This document shows, piece after piece, positions 26,232 to 34,836 of a stretch of DNA of 64,000 nt (positions are counted from its first letter, which is position 1; each line of letters begins with the position of its first letter). The position numbers were made by a program, and so were the translations under genes. Source of the stretch: Streptomyces ardesiacus (GTDB lineage Bacteria; Actinomycetota; Actinomycetes; Streptomycetales; Streptomycetaceae); NCBI RefSeq assembly GCF_003112575.1, contig NZ_BEWC01000001.1, positions 496,001 through 560,000 of the forward strand. The letters are read 5' to 3'. Below the pieces are notes generated by a model. It made no database searches and was not told the origin of the DNA. It was given only the letters and a program-made list of their open reading frames with translations.

Positions 26232-26429
26232 GGGCACCTCCTCGGTCACGGCAGCAGCGCCATGGAAGCTAGACCTCTTTGCGCGATACGCCAATAGGTA
26301 TGACCGGGATCGAACGAACTTTGTCCTGAGTGTGGATAAACGCGGCGGCAACCGGTACGGTCCCACAGGTTCGTCACAGCCCATCAGTTCCGGGGCTGCT
26401 CAGTTCCCGGGTCTGCGCACCTTCCGTAA

Positions 26430-27482
<1,053 letters not shown>

Positions 27483-27604
27483 ACCGGGGCCGGACCCACG
27501 GCCCGGCCCGGCCCCGCACCGGCGCCCTCCCCGCCCCGGGCACGCCCCCTTCCCCCCGACGGCCGGCCGCTATCCTGAGCCGCAGCCGCCGAGGAGGAGT
27601 GCTC

Positions 27605-28651
27605 GTGACCCAGACCGCGCCGCGCCCCACGCTGGAGGCCGTGGCCGAGCGCGCCGGGGTCTCGCGGGCCACCGTGTCCCGCGTGGTCAACGGCGCCCAC
27701 GGGGTGCGGGAGGCGCTGGCCGAGCGGGTCCGGCGCGCGGTGGAGGAGCTGGGGTACGTGCCCAACCAGGCCGCCCGCTCCCTGGTGACCCGGCGGCACC
27801 AGGCCGTCGCCGTCGTCGCCGCCGAACCGGAGACGCGGGTCTTCGCCGACCCCTACTTCGCCCAGCAACTGCGCGGCATCAGCAAGGAACTGACCGCCCA
27901 CGACAATCAGCTCGTGCTGCTGCTCACCGAGGGCCGCGAGGACCACGCCCGTGTCGGCCGCTACCTGGCCGGCGGGCACGTCGACGGCGCCCTCGTCTTC
28001 TCGCTGCACCTGGACGACCCGCTGCCCGCCCTGGTCCGCGGCGCCGGCCTGCCCACCGTCTTCGGCGGGCGCCCGGGCTGGGACGAGGGGCGGGACGACG
28101 TGGTCTACGTGGACAGCGACAACCGCGGCGGCGCCCGTTCGGCCGTCCGCCACCTGGCCGGGCTCGGCCGCACCCGCGTCGCCCACATCACCGGCCCGCT
28201 CGACCAGACCTCGGCGGCCGACCGGCTGGCGGGCTTCCGCGACGTCCGGCCCGACACCGACCCGGCGCTGGTCGCGCGGGGCGACTTCACCTCGGGCGGC
28301 GGGGAGCGGGCGATGCGGGAACTGCTCGACCGGTGCCCCGGCCTGGACGCCGTGTTCGCGGCCAACGACCTCACGGCGGCGGGCGCCCTGCGGGTGCTGC
28401 GCGAACGCGGGCTGCGCGTGCCGGACGACGTGGCCGTCGTGGGCTTCGACGACATGCTGCCCGTCGCCGAGGAGAGCGACCCGCCGCTGACCACCGTGCG
28501 CCAGGACATCGAGGGCATGGGACGGCTGATGGCCCGCCTGCTCCTGCGCGGCCTGGACGGCGAGGCACCCGAAGCCGCCGACGGGGCTTCCGTCCCGGCC
28601 GCGTCCGGCGTGATCCTGCCGACCACCCTGGTGCGCCGCGCCACGGCCTGA
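27605..28651 (+). CDS. LacI-family transcriptional regulator
   Basis: A 348-aa regulator. The LacI helix-turn-helix is TLEAVAERAGVSRATVSRVV (residues 9-28), followed by hinge VPNQAARSLV and a periplasmic-binding-protein-like sugar domain with DSDNRGGARSA, FAANDLTAAGAL and VGFDDM. The GTG at 27605 has GAGGAGGAG five nt upstream; a GTG at 27599 overlaps that site and is unlikely. It lies 122 nt after the laccase on the same strand. With no sugar transporter next to it, the laccase/dehydrogenase block is its most likely nearby target. The ligand is unknown. Confidence 0.9.
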   Translation: MTQTAPRPTLEAVAERAGVSRATVSRVVNGAHGVREALAERVRRAVEELGYVPNQAARSLVTRRHQAVAVVAAEPETRVFADPYFAQQLRGISKELTAHDNQLVLLLTEGREDHARVGRYLAGGHVDGALVFSLHLDDPLPALVRGAGLPTVFGGRPGWDEGRDDVVYVDSDNRGGARSAVRHLAGLGRTRVAHITGPLDQTSAADRLAGFRDVRPDTDPALVARGDFTSGGGERAMRELLDRCPGLDAVFAANDLTAAGALRVLRERGLRVPDDVAVVGFDDMLPVAEESDPPLTTVRQDIEGMGRLMARLLLRGLDGEAPEAADGASVPAASGVILPTTLVRRATA

Positions 28652-28826
28652 GCGGCCGGCGCCGTCCCGACCGCGGCCACCGGCCCGGATCCGCGCCGCG
28701 CCTGGGTGTGCGGGCATCTGCCGGCCGGCCCTGTGAAGGTCCGGCTGTCGGCGCGGGAAGCCCTCCCGGCAACGCCGGTCGGGCCCTCGACGCCGTTCTG
28801 GTGCCGGCGCGCGCCTGTCGCGTCGG

Positions 28827-29138
28827 TCAGACGGACCGGTCGGGGGCGCCGAGCATCGCGGAAGCCCGCTGCAACGGGCTGTCGACGCGCACGGGGACGG
28901 CCTCGGGAAGGGTGCGGCAGGTGAAGCCCAGAAGGGCCATGGCCTTCAGGACTTCGCCGGCGCTGAAGTCGCGGCGGTCCTGGCGGGTGATGACCTGGCC
29001 GACCTGCTTGGCGGGGTAGTGGCGTCGTCCGATGATCACGGACTCGCCGGTGACCGGTTCCGGCTTGACACCTTTCATCGATTCCAGCACGCCGCTCTTG
29101 GTCAGGTCGAAGGGGAAGCGGGCAATGACACAGCGCAT
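28827..29138 (-). CDS. Conserved 103-aa hypothetical protein associated with cold-shock genes
   Basis: It begins MRCVIARFPFDLTKSGVL, followed by a basic central part (GRRHYPAKQVGQVITRQDRRDFSAGEV) and no membrane segment or signal. I recall similar proteins next to cspA-like genes in streptomycetes, but no function. GAGG lies four nt before the ATG. It is the last gene of a same-strand block with the CBS protein, helicase and CspA. The convergent gap 28652-28826 to lacI holds nothing clear. Confidence 0.75.
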   Translation of the reverse strand: MRCVIARFPFDLTKSGVLESMKGVKPEPVTGESVIIGRRHYPAKQVGQVITRQDRRDFSAGEVLKAMALLGFTCRTLPEAVPVRVDSPLQRASAMLGAPDRSV

Positions 29139-29188
29139 GACGCCTCACAGGGCAGGAGAGGATACGAGGCCGGCCGCCGTCCGGCGGT

Positions 29189-29593
29189 TCAGCGGGAGAG
29201 AGCGAGGACGCCCAGGGCGCTGCCGTGGTCGTCGACCACGGGCACCGGCCCGAACCGTCCGAGAGGCACCGCTTCCTCGGCTTCTTCCCTCGTGGCCGAC
29301 GGTGAGACGAAGGGCTTGCTGTCGTCGGTGATGTCACCGAGGCGGAGCCGGTCGGTGTACCGGGAGCTGTCCCGGACGGCGGTGAGCCGGGCCCGGGTGA
29401 CCAGGTCGACGCACCGGGCGTCTTCGTCGCACACGACCAGATGCTCGGCACGGGCGGCGGCCATCACGGACAGCGCCACCTCGACGGTCATGTCGTACCA
29501 GACCTGCGGCCCGGCCGCGTCCATGACGTCGGCCACCGTCCCGTGTGAGGGGCGAGCGTTTACGGAGCGGTCCTGCAACTGTTCCAGCGTCAA
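29189..29593 (-). CDS. CBS-domain protein
   Basis: A 134-aa protein with a pair of CBS motifs: VADVMDAAGPQVWYDMTVEVAL through HLVVCDEDARCVDLVTRARL, and RLGDITDDSKPFVSPSATREE through GPVPVVDDHGSALGVLALS. Such modules bind adenine nucleotides and act as energy sensors. A TTG start at 29593 is chosen because AGGAGG lies exactly seven nt upstream, whereas the ATG at 29653 overlaps the helicase gene. It is 46 nt after the helicase and 50 nt before the 103-aa gene, probably in one transcript. Confidence 0.8.
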   Translation of the reverse strand: MTLEQLQDRSVNARPSHGTVADVMDAAGPQVWYDMTVEVALSVMAAARAEHLVVCDEDARCVDLVTRARLTAVRDSSRYTDRLRLGDITDDSKPFVSPSATREEAEEAVPLGRFGPVPVVDDHGSALGVLALSR

Positions 29594-29639
29594 AGGGTGC
29601 CTCCTGTGCAGACGGGCGGGGTTCCTGGTCAGGACGGTT

Positions 29640-31133
29640 CTAGGCGGCCTCACCGGCCGAGGACCGGCGTGCGGGGCGGCGGGTCGCCGAGGCGGGGCGG
29701 CGTCGGCCGCGTGAGGTGGCGCCGCGCTTCTTGGGGCGTTCGGTCACCGGGGCGGTGATGACGACCGGGATGCCGGTCGGGGCCTGGGCTCCGGTGATCC
29801 GCCTGAGGGCCTCGCCGCCCGAGCTGACCTGGGTGGTCTGCGGCCGGATCCCGGCGTCCGACATGAGCCGGACCATGCCGCGACGCTGGCCCGGTGTGAC
29901 GAGCGTGACGACGCTGCCGGCCTCGCCCGCCCGAGCCGTGCGCCCGCCGCGGTGGAGGTAGTCCTTGGGGTCGGTCGGCGGGTCGACGTTGACGACGAGG
30001 TCGAGGTTGTCGACGTGGATACCGCGCGCCGCGACGTTGGTCGCCACCAGCACGGTGACGTGACCGGTCTTGAACTGCGCCAGGGTGCGGGTGCGCTGCG
30101 GCTGGGACTTGCCGCCGTGCAGGGCTGCGGCCCGCACCCCGCTGCTCAGCAGGTCCTGGGTCAGCCGGTCGACGGCGTGCTTGGTGTCCAGGAACATGAT
30201 CACGCGGCCGTTGCGTGCGGCGATCTCGGTGGTGGCCGCGTGCTTGTCGGCACCGTGGACGTGCAGCACGTGGTGCTCCATCGTCGTGACAGCGCCCGCC
30301 GAGGGGTCGACGGAGTGCACGACCGGATCGGTCAGGTAGCGGCGCACGAGCAGGTCGACGTTGCGGTCGAGGGTGGCGGAGAACAGCATGCGCTGGCCCT
30401 CGGGACGCACCTGGTCGAGCAGGGCGGTGACCTGCGGCATGAAGCCCATGTCAGCCATCTGGTCGGCCTCGTCGAGGACGGTGCCGGAAACCTGGTCCAG
30501 CCGGCAGTCGCCACGGTCGATGAGGTCCTTGAGGCGCCCCGGAGTGGCGACGACGACCTCGGCGCCACCACGCAGCGCCGACGCCTGCCTGCCGATCGAC
30601 ATCCCGCCCACGACGGTGACCAGCCGCAGCTTCACAGAGCGGGCGTACGGGGCGAGCGCGTCGGTGACCTGCTGCGCCAGCTCCCGCGTCGGTACGAGGA
30701 CCAGCCCCAGAGGCTGCCGGGGCTCGGCCCGCCGTCCGGCCGTGCGGGCCAGCAGGGCCAGCCCGAAGGCGAGGGTCTTTCCGGAACCGGTGCGCCCGCG
30801 GCCGAGGACGTCGCGGCCGGCGAGGGAGTTCGGCAGGGTCGCGGCCTGGATCGGGAACGGCACGGTCACCCCCTGTGCGCTCAGCGCGGCCAGCAGTTCC
30901 CCGGGCATGTCGAGATCGGCGAAGCCCTCCACAGCGGGAAGCGCGGGAGTGACCGTCCTGGGCAGCGCGAACTCCCCCTGGACGGCGACGGGCCGGTGGC
31001 CGTGACCGCCGGAACGGCTCGGCCCGGCAGACCGGCGCGGCGCCGGCGAGCCGAAGCGGCTGCCGCCCGTTCCGGAGTCGGCAGCGCCCTTACGGGTGCG
31101 GGCGAAACGGTCGTTCGTGCGTGTGCGGTTCAT
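29640..31133 (-). CDS. DEAD-box RNA helicase
   Basis: A 497-aa RNA helicase. It has Q motif PFPIQAATLP, motif I GRTGSGKT, Ia PTRELAQQ, Ib TPGRL, motif II DEAD in VLDEADQM, and motif III SAT. Motif V is TNVAARGIHV and motif VI HRGGRTARAG. A 60-residue basic N-terminus and a basic Lys/Arg-rich tail (ERPKKRGATSRGRRRP) probably bind RNA. GAGGAAGG precedes the ATG at 31133. Located just after cspA and its terminator hairpin, it probably unwinds RNA at low temperature. Confidence 0.93.
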   Translation of the reverse strand: MNRTRTNDRFARTRKGAADSGTGGSRFGSPAPRRSAGPSRSGGHGHRPVAVQGEFALPRTVTPALPAVEGFADLDMPGELLAALSAQGVTVPFPIQAATLPNSLAGRDVLGRGRTGSGKTLAFGLALLARTAGRRAEPRQPLGLVLVPTRELAQQVTDALAPYARSVKLRLVTVVGGMSIGRQASALRGGAEVVVATPGRLKDLIDRGDCRLDQVSGTVLDEADQMADMGFMPQVTALLDQVRPEGQRMLFSATLDRNVDLLVRRYLTDPVVHSVDPSAGAVTTMEHHVLHVHGADKHAATTEIAARNGRVIMFLDTKHAVDRLTQDLLSSGVRAAALHGGKSQPQRTRTLAQFKTGHVTVLVATNVAARGIHVDNLDLVVNVDPPTDPKDYLHRGGRTARAGEAGSVVTLVTPGQRRGMVRLMSDAGIRPQTTQVSSGGEALRRITGAQAPTGIPVVITAPVTERPKKRGATSRGRRRPASATRRPARRSSAGEAA

Positions 31134-31479
31134 ACGGAACCTTCCTCGATGCGGCACATATCAAGGAATTCCCGAAGCAATGAGCAGCACGGAGAACCGC
31201 AAGAATGGACCGGTGGGCCTTGATGGCGAATATCGCCCACAGAAAATCCGTGCGGGCGCAGGCGCCGGAATGATCGGGTGCACTGTGGGCTCGATATCGA
31301 AGCGCCCGCTGCGCTGTAGCTGTGAGGATGCGTCTGCACCCTCGAAGGACGATCCGTGTGCGGTACGCGCACGATGTTCGGGTTTCGTCCGCAGGCGAAA
31401 ACGCTGCGGGAAAAGCATGTAGCTGGGGCCCGCACCCCGAAGGATGCGGGCCCCAGCTACACGTGTGTGACAGTCGGCG
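31134..31479. other. Intergenic region between cspA and the helicase gene
   Basis: 346 nt holding the cspA terminator hairpin (31418-31461) and, below it on the minus strand, about 280 nt of helicase leader or promoter DNA. No open frame with codon bias is visible. A helicase promoter or a long cold-responsive leader is likely but I could not place a convincing -35/-10 pair. Confidence 0.5.
31418..31461 (-). terminator. Perfect 17-bp stem-loop downstream of cspA
   Basis: 31418-31434 and 31445-31461 are perfectly complementary (the arm contains GTAGCTGGGGCCCGCA) with a 10-nt loop. It lies 19 nt after the cspA stop codon and before the helicase on the same strand. It is a strong intrinsic terminator without U-tract, likely to reduce rather than abolish read-through into the helicase. 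Confidence 0.88.
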
Positions 31480-32173
<694 letters not shown>

Positions 32174-32959
32174 TCAGCCCTGGCGCGGCGCAGGCCTGAG
32201 CACCGCGAACCGGGCGCCGTAGGGATCGGCGAGCCGTGCCACGCGGCCGACGCCCTCGATGTCCGTCGCCGGCATCCGCACCGAGCCGCCCAGCTCCGTG
32301 GTCCGGGCGACCACCGCGTCCGCGTCGTCGACCGCGAAGTACGGCAGCCACCCGGCGTCCGTGTCCGCCGGGTCCCCGGCGAGCGGGACGATGCCGCCGA
32401 ACATGGCCTCCTCGCCCGCCCCGGCCGGATTGACGCAGGTGTAGGAGCCGCCGGGGAAGGAGACGGCGGAGGTTTCCAGGCCGAGCACAGCACGGTAGTA
32501 CGCGGCGGCCGCCGCCACGTCCGCCGTGTGCAGCTCGGCCCAGCACAGCGCGCCGGTCTCGCCGGCCACGTCCAGGCCGGCGCGCTGCGCCGGCTGCCAG
32601 ATGCCGAACGGCAGCCCGGCCCGGTCGGCGAGGACCGCCATGGTGCCCTGGTCCATGACGTCCGCCGGCCGCACCAGGACACCGCCGTGGGCCTGCTCCG
32701 AGGCCTTGGCCGCGGCGTGGGCGTCCGGGGTCTGGAAGTACACGGTCCACGAGGGCGGACCCTGCTCCTCGGTCGTGCCCATGCCGCCGGCCGCGATCCG
32801 GCCGTCGAGTTCGAAGAAGCCGTAGCCGCCGGCCTCCGGCCCCGCCGACCGGAACCGCCAGCCGAAGAGTCCGCCGTAGAAGGACGTGGCGCCGTCGAGG
32901 TCCGGGGTGCCGACGTCGAGCCAGTTCGGAGCGCCGGTGACGAAACGGGTGGTGAGCAT
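32174..32959 (-). CDS. VOC-superfamily (glyoxalase/bleomycin-resistance fold) protein, two domains
   Basis: A 261-aa protein made of two VOC modules. The first (about 10-120) runs from GAPNWLDVGTPDLDGATSFY to LADRAGLPFGIWQP, and the second (about 130-260) from GALCWAELHTADVAAAAAYY to LADPYGARFAVLRP. Histidine and glutamate positions fit a metal site in the second module. AAGGAGGG lies just upstream of the ATG at 32959; the same frame stays open far upstream but has no coding logic there. Enzyme or drug-binding function is not determinable. Confidence 0.87.
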   Translation of the reverse strand: MLTTRFVTGAPNWLDVGTPDLDGATSFYGGLFGWRFRSAGPEAGGYGFFELDGRIAAGGMGTTEEQGPPSWTVYFQTPDAHAAAKASEQAHGGVLVRPADVMDQGTMAVLADRAGLPFGIWQPAQRAGLDVAGETGALCWAELHTADVAAAAAYYRAVLGLETSAVSFPGGSYTCVNPAGAGEEAMFGGIVPLAGDPADTDAGWLPYFAVDDADAVVARTTELGGSVRMPATDIEGVGRVARLADPYGARFAVLRPAPRQG

Positions 32960-33150
32960 GATCGCCCTCCTTGGAAGGGTCCCGTTGCCTGCACTCACGA
33001 GTCTTCCACCGACCACCGGCCACCGCTTCCGCGCGCCGCCGTGCGCCCCCGTGCGCGGCGGAGGACGATCTGATCGGCTGCGGGTTCCGGACGGGCGGCG
33101 TTGATGCCGCGTTGATCGAACGTTTTTCGTCTCCCGGCACGCTGCTGCCC

Positions 33151-33396
33151 ATGCACACCGAGACCACCGCGACGCCCGACCTGAGCTGGCAGGAGCAGGC
33201 GTTGTGCGCGCAGACCGGGGGCGACTTCTTCTTCCCCGAGCCCGGCAGCTCCGTACGGGACGCGAAGCGGATCTGCGCCCTGTGCCCGATCCGCTCGGCC
33301 TGCCTGGAGTTCGCCCTGGCCCACGACGAGCGTTTCGGCGTCTGGGGCGGGCTGTCGGAGAAGGAACGACTGGCCCTGCGGCGCGCCATGCCCTGA
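33151..33396 (+). CDS. WhiB-like iron-sulfur regulator
   Basis: An 81-aa WhiB-family protein. Its four cluster cysteines lie in ALCAQT, CALC and SAC, giving the C-X22-C-X2-C-X5-C type pattern expected for a [4Fe-4S] cluster. The turn motif GVWGGLSEKER is followed by a basic tail. Such proteins bind sigma-factor region 4 and respond to redox or NO. No good ribosome site precedes the ATG, so the exact start is uncertain. It converges with the desaturase gene, whose stop is 21 nt away. Confidence 0.9.
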   Translation: MHTETTATPDLSWQEQALCAQTGGDFFFPEPGSSVRDAKRICALCPIRSACLEFALAHDERFGVWGGLSEKERLALRRAMP

Positions 33397-33417
33397 AGCG
33401 CCGCAGAGCCGGGGGCG

Positions 33418-34392
33418 TCAGCCCGCCGCCCGGGCCGCCAACCGGGCCTTGCGCGCCGCCAGCTTCTCGTCGAACTTGGCGGCCTCGGCGTCCAGGCCGC
33501 CCATGTACAGGCCGAGTTCCTCCTGCGCCTGCCGCCCCTCGGGGCCGAGACCGTCGATCTCCATGATCTTCAGGAAGCGCAGGACGGGCTGGATCACGTC
33601 GTCGTGGTGGATGCGCAGGTTGTAGACCTCGCCGATCGCCATCTGCGCGGCGGCCCGTTCGAAGCCGGGCATGCCGTGACCCGGCATGCGGAAGTTGACC
33701 ACCACGTCCCGCACCGCCTGCATCGTCAGGTCGGGCGCCAGGTCGAAGGCCGCCTTGAGCAGGTTGCGGTAGAAGACCATGTGCAGGTTCTCGTCGGTGG
33801 CGATGCGGGCCAGCATGCGGTCGCAGACCGGGTCGCCGGACTGGTGGCCCGTGTTGCGGTGCGAGATGCGCGTGGCCAGTTCCTGGAAGGCCACGTAGGC
33901 CACCGAGTGCAGCATCGAGTGCCGGTTGTCCGACTCGAAGCCCTCGCTCATGTGGGCCATGCGGAACTGCTCCAGCTTGTCCGGGTCGACCGCGCGCGAG
34001 GCGAGCAGGTAGTCGCGCATCACGATGCCGTGCCGGCCCTCCTCGGCGGTCCAGCGGTGCACCCAGGTGCCCCAGGCGCCGTCGCGGCCGAAGAGACTGG
34101 CGATCTCGTGGTGGTAGCTGGGCAGGTTGTCCTCCGTCAGCAGGTTCACCACCAGGGCGATCCGGCCGATCTCGGTTACCTTGGACTGCTCCTTCTCCCA
34201 GGGGTCGCCGTCCTCGAAGACCCCCGGGAAGTTCCGTCCGTCGCTCCACGGCACGTACTCGTGCGGCATCCAGTCCTTGGCGACCTTCAGATGCCGGTTG
34301 AGCTCCTTCTCGACCACTTCCTCCAGCGCGTACAGCAGCCGGGCGTCGGTCCAGTCGGCGGAAGTGCCGAGGTGCGGGGAGACGATCGTCAC
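33418..34392 (-). CDS. desA: Acyl-ACP desaturase (DesA type)
   Basis: A 324-aa soluble diiron desaturase. Diiron ligands lie in LLTEDNLPSYHHE (about 85-97), EEGRHG (117-122) and DENLH (near 205). It introduces a double bond into acyl-ACP for unsaturated membrane lipids. The GTG at 34392 is chosen because GGAG lies six nt upstream. The ATG at 34503 would add 37 residues encoded by the palindromic repeats at 34448-34493, which look like operator DNA. It is probably controlled by a TetR-type lipid regulator. Confidence 0.9.
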   Translation of the reverse strand: MTIVSPHLGTSADWTDARLLYALEEVVEKELNRHLKVAKDWMPHEYVPWSDGRNFPGVFEDGDPWEKEQSKVTEIGRIALVVNLLTEDNLPSYHHEIASLFGRDGAWGTWVHRWTAEEGRHGIVMRDYLLASRAVDPDKLEQFRMAHMSEGFESDNRHSMLHSVAYVAFQELATRISHRNTGHQSGDPVCDRMLARIATDENLHMVFYRNLLKAAFDLAPDLTMQAVRDVVVNFRMPGHGMPGFERAAAQMAIGEVYNLRIHHDDVIQPVLRFLKIMEIDGLGPEGRQAQEELGLYMGGLDAEAAKFDEKLAARKARLAARAAG

Positions 34393-34447
34393 GAAGAACT
34401 CCAGGGACGTGTGACAGGCGGAACAGCCGGCGAGCGGTGCCGGGGAA

Positions 34448-34493
34448 CCTACGGGATCGTAGGCTACGAAACCGTAGGTTACGAGACCGTAGG
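34448..34493. promoter_or_regulatory. Three tandem 15-bp palindromic operators before desA
   Basis: CGTAGG occurs at 34458, 34473 and 34488, exactly 15 bp apart. Each copy closes an inverted repeat with a CTACG or TTACG arm. The first is perfect: CCTACG-GGAT-CGTAGG (34448-34463). The second is CTACG-AAAC-CGTAG and the third TACG-AGAC-CGTA. They lie 56-101 nt upstream of the desA GTG. Spacing suggests cooperative binding of a dimeric repressor, possibly a TetR fatty-acid regulator encoded elsewhere. Confidence 0.8.
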
Positions 34494-34752
34494 TTAAACG
34501 CACTGTAAAGGTCGCTGATCAGCCACTGTCCCGAAGGATGCGGCAGGGTCGCGAGACCCGCAGGTCCGGGGCCGGAAGGCGTCCTGCGGGCCGCGCTCGG
34601 GCGTGCAGCGCCCGCAGCCGGACCGAGAGGCACGTCACACGGCCCCCCGCCTCTCGAACGTGCCGCTGCCGAACCGGTCCTTCGGCGAGCCTGCGGCCGG
34701 CGCGGCGGACGAGGGCCTCGGCGGTGGACCCGAGTGCGCCCTTGGGGCCGGC

Positions 34753-34797
34753 GAACCGGCGCCGGCTGCCGCGGCGGCCGTGGCGCGGCGCCGGTTC
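34753..34797 (-). terminator. Hairpin terminator after the UvrA-like gene
   Basis: GAACCGGCGCCG (34753-34764) pairs perfectly with CGGCGCCGGTTC (34786-34797) around a 21-nt loop that can itself fold. It lies 40 nt after the stop codon of the UvrA-like gene on the minus strand. Confidence 0.75.
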
Positions 34798-34836
34798 TCC
34801 GTCATGCAGCGTGGGTCCGGGCCCGCCGGACCCCGC

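Larger units (their letters stand above)
34393..34836. other. 444-nt intergenic region with desA control elements
   Basis: From the desA side it contains the ribosome site, three tandem palindromes (34448-34493), then about 250 nt with no recognised element, and the hairpin terminator of the UvrA-like gene at 34753-34797. No coding frame with streptomycete codon bias was found on either strand. Confidence 0.6.

Noticed and set aside
26270..26300. A LacI operator near TTGCGCGATACGCCAA in the laccase divergent gap
   Set aside because: Only the outermost three bases of each arm are complementary, so it is not a convincing palindrome.
28652..28826. Possible terminator or small RNA between lacI and the 103-aa gene
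   Set aside because: Only 5-bp dyads (CCGGC/GCCGG) were found, expected by chance in this base composition.
34393..34503. N-terminal extension of the desaturase
   Set aside because: It would be encoded by the three 15-bp palindromic repeats; a better ribosome site supports 34392.
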